From Phyto melanocephala (Eukaryota > Arthropoda > Insecta > Diptera > Rhinophoridae): a stretch of 64,000 nucleotides of DNA. The position numbers and the translations under genes are program-made. Within the stretch, counting starts at the first letter, position 1. Every line of letters begins with the position of its first letter. This document shows, piece after piece, positions 33,549 through 45,000 of the stretch. Below the pieces are notes generated by a model. The model was not told the origin of the DNA. It saw nothing but the letters and a program-made list of their open reading frames with translations, and ran no database searches. The stretch spans positions 74,978,543 through 75,042,542 of the forward strand of contig OW799234.1 of assembly GCA_941918925.1 (NCBI GenBank), written 5' to 3'.

Positions 33549-33861
33549 TATAATCATCGAAATCAAGTCATAACAAGGATAATTGATGGTCTACTGAAAA
33601 TAAATATTTCAACAGAAATTAAGAATTAACAATTGTCATGAATCTATGATTAGCACTGTAAGTTAATTGGTTTATTTATTTTTAGTTGGCGCATTAAACA
33701 TCAACACAAACACTTATTACTATTTCTATCTATGCGGGAAGTAGGATATAAAAGTATGTTGTTAAAAAAAGCATTTTCCCATTTTCAATCAAATGGCGTT
33801 TAGACCCCTTTACTTAAAATAATAATACTAAAATTATGTTCATGGCCTTCATGCACAAAAT

Positions 33862-34023
33862 CAGCAGCCTTATTCTATAACTCGCTAAAGCTAATTCTCT
33901 ATCGCGAAAACTCTAAAAAATATATATTTAGAGAAAAACTATTAGCCACAAATCTGTAAATATATTTTTTAGAGTTTTAGTGAAAGAGATCAAGCTATAA
34001 CGTGTTAAAGAACAAGGCTGCTG
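33862..34023. mobile_element. 162-bp fold-back MITE
   Basis: Inverted arms of about 65 bp begin CAGCAGCCTT and share AAAACTCTAAAAAATATAT near the centre. Only about 25 bp separate them. No certain target duplication. The flanks 33549-33861 and 34024-35147 have no recognisable content. Confidence 0.8.
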
Positions 34024-35147
34024 TATTTAATAAAAATTCATTTTTGACTCTACTATGCTGCACTGCTACTATTTCGACTGTAGCTGTTTATTTTGTGATG
34101 CTTTTGTTAAGTGTATTGAGTTTTTAATGAAAATTGTATTAATGTAGCAGCACGTGTGTCATTTATTGTATCAAATTACATGAGCATCATTGTGTAGATA
34201 TTGTATAAATTTTGTTTTTTAAGTAGCTTAAGGAAATTATAATGAAATAAATGTTTAAAAAAAACGTTCTTTTTTCTAGGAGACCTTTTCTTCTTCATTA
34301 AATTGATGGAATTAGGTCAGTGAAGCAGAATGAATTCAATTGGTAGAAGCAGATTTTAATGAATTTTTTATTAGATTAAATTAATTTTTTATTAAATGCG
34401 TATTTTATTTAAGCGCGAAGCTACATTTTTGCTCTTCTTTTTTAGAATAGGCTTTACCGAATGAATGTCAGTGCTTCAAAATAATATCTTAATAAAGTGT
34501 TATTTGTGATTTAAAGGAATTGTGTAAATACCGTTTGCAATAACAAAATTATTCCCACTGATTCGTGTATACAAGTATTTTATCTATGACCATTAAATTT
34601 TTCAATAACCTTCAATCAAATGGTTTATGTTATACTTAACGTACAATTTATATTTTTTATTATGAAATTCTAAAATAATATAATTTTATTTATGGTATAA
34701 TGCTTTTGTTTATTTCCAGGTAAATTGGTTAAAAACCACACACTAACAAACATAAAAGTATAACGGGAAATTCTCAATCAAGGTTTGTTTGCTCGCTATA
34801 AAAAAATTATTCATAAATTGTAATACATAATTTAAGATAGAGTAGACTTTTCGTTAGCAGAATTTTGTTTCTGATATAAAATATTAAATATGTATTTAAT
34901 TTAATTTTTATTGTTATATTTATTGTTTGGGGAAATACCTTAAACACTTCCACGGGGAAACCTTTTAGAGCTTAAGTTATTAACTAGCAAAAAAATTTTA
35001 AGTAGTAAAAGTAGTTGAATTACATTTTCCAAACTCTTATATCAATAGTGTAAAAAAATTAATTCTTAATACCTGCCTAAATGAAAAAAAATTTGTTGTA
35101 AATAATGTGCTTAAAAATTATTCCAACATCATTTAAAACATTTTATA

Positions 35148-35610
35148 AAGGGTCGGCCAAATAACTTTTTTTATTTTGAAAATTCTATAAAAAAAAACAT
35201 ACGTTCGGCTGTGAGGCACGTAGCGCCGTCCCGTTGAAACCAAATATTGCCAATATCCTCCTCTTCAATTTTTGTGGACAAACATACGTTCTACATGACC
35301 CGATAACTATCGTCATTGACTCCGGCCACTCCTTGCTCATTTTCGAAGAAAAATTGCCCAATTATGTCTTTGGACCAAAATCCGCACCAAACAGTGACTC
35401 GTTTTGGGTGTATCGGCTTTTTAATGTATGCGTGTGGGTTTTCTGTGCCCCAAATGCGACAATTTTGCTTGTTTACATACCCGCCAAGATCAAAATGAGC
35501 GAAAAGAAACGATTTTTTTTTACAAAATCGGACAATATTTCCAAGCGTTGTTCAAGCGTATACACAACCATTTTCGTTCAGCGGAAGGATAAAACTAATA
35601 ATCTGTCAAA
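35148..35610 (-). pseudogene. Mariner (DD41D-type) transposase fragment
   Basis: An end AAGGGTCGGCCAAATAACTT follows TA at 35146-35147. Minus-strand codons read AHFDLGGYVNKQNCRIW, KRVTVWCGFWSKDIIGQFF, EEEDIGNIWFQRDGATCLTA (second D). They then run straight into the terminal repeat, so the third catalytic block is deleted. The SDE of the first block is lost too (SFLFAHF in place of FSDEAHF), and one stop follows YRVM. The 128-codon plus-strand open frame over this region is only the antisense of these codons. Confidence 0.8.
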
Positions 35611-36301
35611 TCAGACATGAGCTAAGTGTTACCTTTCACGAAATAAGTACTAGTTGAAAAAACAAACGTTAGATGGCGGTGCCTTTCGTTAATTTTATTG
35701 TTTTTTTATTTATTCATTGAGAATAGACGTGACATTTATCATCGTTTTTAACGTTGTCAGCATTATAAAAGCACCACTATTTTAATAAAGCGATTGGTTT
35801 AACTTACTCCACTGTAGGCCTTGAGGACAAAACAAAAGGAACTGTTGTTGCAAAAACTCAATGCTATTGTTGTTAACATTATACGTTGGGTCCCTTATAT
35901 CATTCGATTAGTATTTGTTGCTTTTGGGAATGTTGTAAAATTCATACAATGCATGACTTGTTACACTCCTTTGTTTTTAATCATGCCATTCATTGCTTTA
36001 CTAAGTTGATGTATATTGTTAACAAAAGGCTCATTTTATGAGATTGAAGTCAAAGGCATAAAGTAGACCAATCAAACCGTTGTCTGTTATAAATTGCACT
36101 TACCTTCTTTTAATTAACATTTTTAACTATGTATACTTTTGTTTAATATTTATGTTTATGTTGTTACACTGTGTTTGTCATGGTAGTTAATTTTCTAAAT
36201 CATATAATTTTTAATAATATTCTCTAAAAAGTTATCTGAAAAAATATTGTCGAATTTGTAAACAAACGTTTGCCTAAAACTAGTTTCACTTTTAATAAAT
36301 A

Positions 36302-37124
36302 CTAGCCAAGCCCGGCGAGCGTTGCTATGCCCCTTTAATGATTAAAAATGCTTTGTGAATTTTAATTTAATATCAAGTGCAAGAAGCTTAAAATTATAGC
36401 TTTTTTTAATGGGCGTGGCACTGCCCACTTTTCTAATCACGAAACTGTATAGTCATGACAGCTCAATAAGTGTGCAAAGTTGCAGAAAATGGGTGAAGTT
36501 CAAGTACCTCAAAAAATTCTTTTATGGGCGTGGCACTGCCCACTTTTCTAATCACGAAATTAGAAAGTTATGACAGCTCAATATGTGTGCAAATTTTCAG
36601 AATAATCGATCTAGCGCAAGTAACTAAAAATGATTTTTTTTCATGGGCGTGACACTGCCCACTTTTCTAATCAAAAAATTGTATGATTATGAGAGTTTAA
36701 TATGTGTGCAAGGTTTCAGAAAAATCTATCAGTTGCAAGTACCTAAAAATTATAACTTATTTTTTATGGGCGTAGCACCGCCCACTTTTTATCACCCATG
36801 AACACTCCCTAGAATATGAACAACAACTTGCCAAAGGTTGAGTCTAATCGGCTTTACAGTTTCGGCGTCAATAGCTAACATATACACACAGACAGAGTTT
36901 CACTTTTATATATCTGTGGCTTGGAGCTAAAGTTTAACTTTTATATATGCTTTCATAGCGACATTGGCCAGCATTTTATTTATGAAGCTGTTCTGGGTTA
37001 AGTATAACTTAAGCTGTTTTACCATAATGCAATAGAGCAAGAAAACAAATATAATGCAATGATTAACTCAAAAGAGCAAAAAAGTGACATTGGCCCTTTT
37101 AGCGCCAAGCCACAGATATATAGA
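36302..37124 (-). mobile_element. Helitron copy H6 with nested MITE
   Basis: The minus-strand 5' end is A|TCTATATA (37124), interrupted by a 204-bp MITE, then TATATAAAAGTGAAACTCTG. Four TGGGCGTGGC..GCCCAC boxes lie at about 36413, 36523, 36642 and 36767. The end is GGGCTTGGCTAG|T at 36302. No helicase remains beyond the short 3'-flanking block shared with H5. Bases 35611-36301 beside it show nothing recognisable. Confidence 0.88.
36913..37116. mobile_element. 204-bp MITE inside Helitron H6
   Basis: The ends TCTGTGGCTTGGAGCTAAAG and the complement of TCTGTGGCTTGGCGCTAAAA are flanked by TATA (36909-36912, 37117-37120). Removing it restores the continuous Helitron start, so the duplication is real, 2 or 4 bp. 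The superfamily is undetermined. Confidence 0.85.
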
Positions 37125-37318
37125 TTGAAATTGTTTCTATACATTTGTTGCTTGCTTATTGTTTATCATAAATTTTTTAATTTAAATTTAGTTTAACTAC
37201 TTTAATTTAATTGTTGAGTATAAAATTTAATTTTGTATGCGAATACACTAAAAAATAAAATTCATAGAAATAATAATTTATTATAACAAAATAAGTAACT
37301 GCAACTTCTTCTCAGTAA

Positions 37319-37390
37319 CAAAATATTGTTAAAGGGGGATATATAATGACTGTCGTGATCATGTCATAGCCACGGGTTTGCTCGTTTTTG
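37319..37390. mobile_element. MITE-A right-end fragment
   Basis: AAATATTGTTAAAGGGGGAT leads to GTCGTGATCATGTCATAGCC, matching the right end of MITE-A with the CTTTGCGTG terminus decayed. Confidence 0.5.
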
Positions 37391-38957
37391 AACACATACA
37401 TTTATTTAAGGACAACTTTCTTAAATCATACATAATCGCATTTAGTTACCATTGTATTACAGCATATTCAATATAAAAAGTTATAACGTAAATTTGAGCC
37501 AAAAACTTATTAAAAACTATTGTTTTTGGTATAATTGTTCGAACATCCTTCAAGAGTTTTTTTTGCATCTTTTGTTTCTTTCAATTTGCACGATAGAACT
37601 TTATTTCTCTTTTTTTTATTTAGGTAATTTTGTGGTTAAGTTATTTATAAGTTTTTGCAAGAAAAGGCAAATTATTGCTTGAGCACCGTATGCATGTTTT
37701 TAGATAGTGTGATTAAGATTCATTAATCTTAAAACATTTATTAAACATACATGTGCATGCATGTGTATGTTATTAGATCTCTTTAGGAACTGTATTCTTT
37801 TTTAAGGGGGATACAGATTCTCATAATGATGTAGATGAATTTATGAGCTACAAATTCTTTTTGACACAAAAATTAATTGTGAGTTATTTTAGAAGTTGTT
37901 AGAAATTTATAGCTAAGGTTGTAAGAAGGACATCCAAATGTTTAAACGAAACATATTTTTTACTTCTTTCTTCCATTTTTAGTTCCACTATTCATAATAC
38001 CTGTTTATTTAGCAGCACAGAAAAGCTGTTAGGTAAAATAGTGTAAACAAAGTATTATTGTAAAACTATAACATTAAATGAAGTTGTATTGTGACTGTTG
38101 AATTAAAAAACGCCATTATGCACAATTAATTTGTAAATAATTCACAAATTTAAAATAATAAAAACTAAAGGGATTTATAATTTTATAAACAAACTGGGTT
38201 TGGGATACTTACTATTACTTCAATAAAATTATATGATATATAATTTGATTAATAATAGATTCTCTATAAAATAAATCTATCATAGCGAAATAATTGTAGA
38301 ATTTCTTGGGAATTGTAATCCCAAAATATTTCAAATCTGATAACAGAAGGTGTTGTTTGGTTATTTTTTGAGAGTTGAATAAAAAGTTGCCAACTTACAT
38401 TAAGTTTATTTAAATAATGGTATATGGGTTAAAAATAGCGAGTCCTTTGTTTGAGACGTCTAGCCTGATTGAAAGCGGGAACGTTAATAATAATTTCATC
38501 GTTTTGGCGATGTCGACTAAAAGACTCGTTGATAATTTTCAATTCGTTAAATCTAAGATAATTCACAATAATAAAATTCAGGGTTGGGACTTATAAATTA
38601 ATTTTTAGATTATACAAATGCATATAAATATAATTATAATTAACTATACCAAAAAAAATGGAATTAAAAATAATAATACATATTGAAATTGCTTTCAACA
38701 GTGACTCTTCACTAAGCCAAACAGTAATTGTCAGCAAGCAATTGAAGTGCTACTTACATTATGTTCTATGTCTGAATCATGGTTCGCTTCTGAATAATGT
38801 TTCAATCAACATGGTTCGTCACACAAAATTTTAAGAGCGAAACATTATGATTCATTTTGAATCCTGCTGCAAGCTGCGAAAAATTTACTACCATCTACAA
38901 TTTTGATAACAAATTATCGCTACTTTATCTGAAATGATATTTAAATATAAATTAAAA
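37391..38957. other. AT-rich spacer, nothing recognised
   Basis: A 76-codon low-complexity hydrophobic open frame at 37452-37682 has no recognisable features. No repeat ends were found. Confidence 0.5.
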
Positions 38958-40121
38958 ACAAGTAAGAGCACTATATTCGGCTGTGCCACCAAGTTTGTGC
39001 ACTTTTATATCACAATAAGTATTATTTTGTTATTGAAAACAGTAATCGCTATGAAATAATATCTTTATACTAAAATATGTACCACTTTCTTTGTTTTCGT
39101 AAACTTAGTCTTTCAATGAAAGGGGGCGTTAAAGTAGTCGTGTCAATATAGTTTCTGCTAATATATAAAACTTAGTTATTTCAATAGAGTCCTTTCTTCT
39201 TCCAAAAACTTCGTCCATAGAGAAATTATAAAAATTTAAGATAAACCGTTATATGGGACGTAGGCGTTAAAGTGGGCGTGTCACCCAAGTTTTCTGGCAT
39301 AACAATGACATTGGCTAGAAAGTTATCTGATGTCATCATACCTCTAATTTTTTCGGTTTTATGAGCTTTTAAATTTCATTAACGGTAGATAACGTGAAAA
39401 GTGGGCGTTATAGTAGGCGTGTCGAAGTAGTTTCTGCTAATGAATACAACTTAGATATTTCAATATAGTCTTTATTATTCCAAAATCCTTATTTATAGAG
39501 AAAATATATGAATTTGAGATAAAACGTTATAAGGGAGATGGGCGTAAAAATGGGCGTGTCACATTTATTTTTTAATTTTGTCAGATTTATAAAGTTTTAA
39601 ATTTTAAATATACCGCAAAATACACTGTGCGGTATAAATTTTCGTATATTTCGATCTATAACTCCTTTCCTAATGCATAGATTTAAACAATTTTCGGGGA
39701 AAGATATTGTTTTTACTCGGGAAATATATATTCGAAGTTTCATGACGCTACGTTAATGCGTTTGGACACAATTCCATTTTATTCAATGTTGGAAGGACAC
39801 GGCTTTTTTGACCTACTGTTGTATTACGAGCTATAACTCTCTTCCTTATATTCCGATTTAGCCCATTTTCAATATCGAACAAACTTTGCGCATAAGAAAT
39901 ATTCTGGCAAAATTTAAGCCCCCTTGCTTTTTGGTCCGATTTCCATCGTGGTTTCAACGGACGAAAAGACGGACAGACGGATGGACATAGCTAGATTGTC
40001 ATAAAATGAAATCCCGATTCAGAATATATTTATTTTATGGGGTTTCAAATTGATATTTCGATGTGTTACAAACGGAATGCCAAATGAATATACCCCCACC
40101 ATATATTTGGTAGCGGGTTAC
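38958..40121 (+). mobile_element. TATACCC repeat, long form (copy M7)
   Basis: ACAAGTAAGAGCACTATATT start and TACCCCCACC..GGTAGCGGGTT end. GACGGACAGACGGATGGACA lies at about 39967. It has one divergent and one partial 288-bp-type unit (39100-39545) and no mariner MITE. Bases around the MITE site are deleted, so this copy does not show a clean empty site. Confidence 0.82.
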
Positions 40122-40704
40122 AAAGAACAAAACATTACTTTCACTAACCCTGCATTTACATATGCAAGTAGTGACATGCATGTGTACGTATTTTTAGCGA
40201 AAAATTTTTCAGAGTAGTCAAATCTCATGTCATTTGCTTTTCTGTTTACACATGCGAGTTTCAAAATGTCTTCAAAGCTTAAACTTCAAAACACTTTCTT
40301 CCTGTTTTAATTTCGTCTCCATATTTACTTTTTGTTTGTTTTGTTTAGATAGAGTTACCGAGTTCATTTTACAGGCGAATTCTTAGAGAAGCGTTAAACA
40401 TTTGATGCGCATTTCAAAAAGTATATCAAAATAATACTTTTAACAAGCTAAAACATTAATTATAAATTTACAATAATCCAGTGAATTTGTATTACAATTA
40501 AAAAGGGTACCATTGTTTTTCGTTTTCACATTTATTGGAATGCCACTGTAAAATTTCTACTCGCATGCAAATTTATTGTAAGTGTATTGAGTTTTTCAGA
40601 CTGTTAGTGGCAAGTGTAAACGCTAGGTAAAACAGGAAAATTGTCACCTAAAAAGCTTTTTGATCCGTAGCTTTGTGTTTTTAGACAAAGTAGAATATCA
40701 ACGT

Positions 40705-40988
40705 TGTTGAGGAACCATTCCCTTGTATCAAACTTCCCTTAAATACAACCTAACTAAATCACTCATGTAACTTTACTTCACATACATTTCTCTACACACA
40801 CAAGTTTTAGTTGTCAACAAGTGTCTCACATAAACAAATACAGTCCGCTCTCATTATTTATAAATAAATACAAATATTAATAAGCAAATAATTGTGGTAC
40901 GTGTAATTATTTCGGGTCTGGTGGAGTAATCTCCAGGCAAACGTTAGGAATAGTTGGCATCCGGGCCAGCTACGTCAGTTCACCAACA
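40705..40988 (+). repeat. 5' LTR of the Bel-Pao element
   Basis: 284 bp, TG..CA ends. It contains a TATTTATAAATAAATA stretch (about 40855) that could serve as TATA box and/or polyadenylation signal. No difference from the 3' LTR was seen by eye. Confidence 0.95.
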
Positions 40989-40992
40989 AATT

Positions 40993-41010
40993 TGGTCCTT
41001 CGAACCGGAT
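40993..41010 (+). other. Primer binding site, tRNA-Tyr type
   Basis: TGGTCCTTCGAACCGGAT, 4 bases after the LTR, complements the 3' end of insect tRNA-Tyr (..CCGGCTCGAAGGACCA as I recall it) with about two mismatches. The tRNA identity is from memory. Confidence 0.75.
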
Positions 41011-41136
41011 CTTGGACAAAGTGAAGTGTTAACATTTTCGGTAAAAGCATTACTTTAAACGGAAAGTGATTCTTTGGACACAATTTCGGTGGTATCCACA
41101 AACATATCGTCGCGGGTTTGTGATACTTATAAAACA

Positions 41137-41412
41137 AAAACAAATCGTTTAATTAAAATAGTGGTCCAATGGACATAAAGTGTGTTGAAACAAAAGGTTT
41201 CATATATGTATATACGTATACATAAGTACAAAAACAAATCGTTAATTAAAATAGTGGTCCTCTGGACATAAAGTGGGTTGAAACAAAAGGTTTCATATAC
41301 ATATACTTACATACATAAGTATATAAACGAATCGTTTAATTAAAACTGTGGTCCTCTGGACAAAAAGTGTGGAAACAAAAGGTTCACATATACATACATA
41401 CATATGTACATA
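41137..41412 (+). repeat. Three 93-94-bp tandem units in the Bel-Pao leader
   Basis: Units start near 41137, 41231 and 41324. Each contains AACAAATCG(T)TTAATTAAAA, GTGGTCC..GGAC and GAAACAAAAGGTT(TC)CA. They lie in the untranslated leader between primer binding site and gag. The rest of the leader (41413-42040) is rich in GTGTGCGTG-type repeats and has no conserved frame. Confidence 0.92.
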
Positions 41413-42040
41413 AGTTCATATAAGAAAAATTGGGGTGTATAATACACAAACAAAGAAACAAATTCAAATCATAAAAAAAAGAGAATAAGAACAAGTCAAA
41501 GCTTGTGTGCAAATTGTTGTTTTGAAAAAAAAAATACGTTGAAAGTTGTTGTATGTGCATGCGTGTAGTTACATGCATACATAGTAAAACGAAAATAAAA
41601 ACTAACAACAACAATCGTCTAAGAATTTCGGCGCCGGTGTCGACTGCATGAACACCTGCATCGAAAAAACACAAGAAAATAACAGAAAATAAAGTACATA
41701 GAAAAGTTAAATTGTTGCTGTGCGTGTGCGCTTATAAAATAATTCTTAAGAAAAAACATATTAGTGTGCGTGTGCGGTTTTTGCAAAATATAAGAGACAA
41801 ATTTGAGAGTAACAAGAGATTTGTTGTCGTGGTGCGTGTGCGATTTAAACTAATACATAAATATAATTCTTGTGTGTGCATAACAATAAACAATTCGTCG
41901 GTAGATAGAGACAATTTAGTACAAATTGGAACATACACAAAGCGGCAGGCAACAAACTACAGGCAACAAAACAATACAATATATTACTTTGTGATTAAAG
42001 CTGTAAGTAGAAATTTTAATTATTTGTTATTTAAATCAAC

Positions 42041-45000
42041 ATGGCTTCGATTAAAACAATTCAAACAAAACGTCGAGTTGAAAAGGGCGCAATTACTCGC
42101 GCATATACGTTTATTCGTCAACCACCAGAGGAATTATTTGCGGAACAAATAGAAGCGCGTATTGTTCGATTAGAATCTGCGTGGGAAAAGTTAACAGAAC
42201 TTACAAGCGAATTATACAATCATGAAGAAGAAGAAGGCTTCGTAGATCCTGAAGAGGAAACGGTAACCTATGAAGAAAAATTCATCGCATGTCAGGCGTG
42301 GTTTAAACGCGTTTTAAAATCTTTTAATCCAGTTGTTTCTACTCCAGAACCACATACAGAAATGTTTTCTCGGCTTGCTGAGCAACATTCAACTTTGCTA
42401 CAGCGACTTGATGCTCCATCAACTTCTCGAAACGAGGACTTACCTAAAATTCGTATAGAACCATTTACTGGCATTTATAAGGAATGGCCAGCGTTTAGAG
42501 ATCTGTTCGTTAGCGCAATAGATTCTAGACCAAATCTATCTAATATTCAGAAATTTCAATATCTAAAATCAGTTTTAAAGGATGACGCAGCGAATATAAT
42601 TAAACACATGCAAATTTCGGAATTATCATACAACGCAGCATGGAGTCGACTCAAAGAGCGGTTTGATCGTCCTCGTCATATCGTAACGTCATATATTGAA
42701 ACATTTATGGGCCTCCCTTCTTTACGGGAGGAAAATTCGGTTGGTATACGGAAGATATCTGATATCTCGAACGAAGTAATTCGGGGTTTGGATGCAATTG
42801 ATTGCAACGAGCGTGATCATTGGCTTATCTACATTTTACAAAATAAACTTGACCCTGAATCTCGCCGTAAATGGATTGAAAAATCGCGTGAAGAGGTAAA
42901 ACCTACCATATCGCAATTTCTAAAATTCTTGGATCAATGCTGTGAAGAACTGGAATTAGGTAAAAACACTGTAGTTAAATCGCCTCATTCTAGAAAAAAC
43001 CCCTCTACATCGCTGGTGTCTACAAATATACAACACAAATGTTTTGATTGCGGCTCTATTGATCATCCAACGTATAAGTGCTCACATTTTCTATCGTTAA
43101 ATATTGAGCAACGTCGTTTAATTGTAAGGAAAAAAGGTCTTTGTTTTAATTGCCTTCGTATAGGCCACTCTGCTAATAAATGTAAGTCTCAACACAAATG
43201 CCAATCTTGTAACGGAAATCATCACTCACTTATTCATTATGCTCGCGTTTCTCCGGCTAATCAGGCTCAAGTTGCTGTGTCGTCGGAGTTTCCCAGTTGT
43301 AATAGGCCCACATCGGAACGTAATTGCTCGCGACCAGTGTCGCTCAATACGGTTGTGTCTCAAGATAACTCTGTATCGTTTATGCGGAGAAATCTTACAC
43401 ATATTCTTCCCACAGCGTTAGTAGATGTTCGTGACCACAAGGGACACTTCATCTCATGCCGTGTTCTACTTGACACTGCATCGGAATTGTCGTATATCAC
43501 GGAAGATTGTATAAAACGTTTAGGTTTACATCGGAATCACTCTAAAATCGCTCTTACTGGAATTTCGTCGGTAAAGGCTGAATCAACGCATGGTCATACT
43601 TATTTGCACATAAGATCCAGAACTTCGAATATTTCTATGGACGTCCAGGTACACATTTTAGGTCGTATAACTTCGTCACTCCCAAGGAGTACCATCACAC
43701 GTTATGACTACGGTAGAATAAATATGGTTCATCTTGCTGATCCATCATTTAATCGTCGAAATCCCATTGACATTTTACTGGGTGCTGACTACGTATGGGA
43801 TGTGTTCACCCAAGAGAAGCTACTTGATGAAAAGGGTAACACAATGGCTATTTCTACAATTTTCGGCTGGGTTATAACCTCGGTAATGTCGTCCAACCCA
43901 CAACAATCATCATCGTCCTCATTTTTAACATTGGCAGATATTGATAAATCAATTCAATCTTTTTGGGAAATTGAGGAAACAGGTGCGCAAAAAGGATGCG
44001 ACAGTGAAGCAGCACTCGTCGAACAACATTTTCAAGAAACACATAGTAGGCATACGGATGGAAGGTATGTCGTACAACTTCCATTTAATGAAGAGAATCC
44101 ATCATTCGGTGATACATTTCAAGGAGCACTTAAGAGATTTAATGCTACGGAGCGTAGACTTTCGATGAATCCTACTTTAAAGGAAGCCTATGTTAAATTC
44201 ATGTCGGAGTATCACAATTTAGGTCATATGCGTGAACTTTCACCAGGGGAAATAGATGTCAACAAGGGACGTTTATTTTATTTACCACATCATCCGGTTG
44301 TCGGTACTAAATTACGGGTAGTGTTTGATGGCTCATTTCAGGATGCAGATAATGTCTCACTAAATGACAAGCTACAAGTCGGCCCATCAATTCAACGTAA
44401 TTTATTTGCGGTATGTTTTCGTTTTCGTTTGCATAAGGTTGTCTTTTCGGCAGATATCATCAAAATGTTTCGCCAAATTTGGGTTTCGGAAGATCATCGG
44501 GATTTTCAGCGAATTCTCTGGAGAGAAAATCCAACCGACGTTCTGAAACATTTTCAATTATGTACCGTCACATACGGAACAGCGTCCGCACCATATTTGT
44601 CTGTAAGGGTGTTGGAACAGTTAGCAAGGGACTACAAGGAGTCTCATCCTAAGGCGTCAAAGATTCTACTTGAAGATTTCTACGTTGACGATGTTCTAAC
44701 GGGGGCCTCCTCGGCTCAAGAACTTATGTTAAGGCAAGCGGAACTCATTGATCTACTTTCACAAGCCGGACTCGAGTTAAGTAAATGGATGTCGAATTGT
44801 GCAGACATAGCCCTATCTAAGGATGAAGAACATGACTTTTTGAAAAGAAATGTGGATAATGCAGCAAAGGTTCTAGGCATTTATTGGAACGCATACGAGG
44901 ATTGCATACAATATAGAGTCAACTTGGGTGACGCTACAAATGCGTCAAAACGAAAGGTTATATCGGACGTTTCACGAATCTTCGACCCTCTTGGTTTGGT

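Noticed and set aside
35234..35620. 128-codon plus-strand open frame
   Set aside because: It is the antisense of mariner transposase codons, which read clearly on the minus strand.
41712..42152. 146-codon open frame overlapping the start of gag
   Set aside because: It lies in the Bel-Pao leader in another frame, low complexity, with no known Bel-Pao counterpart.
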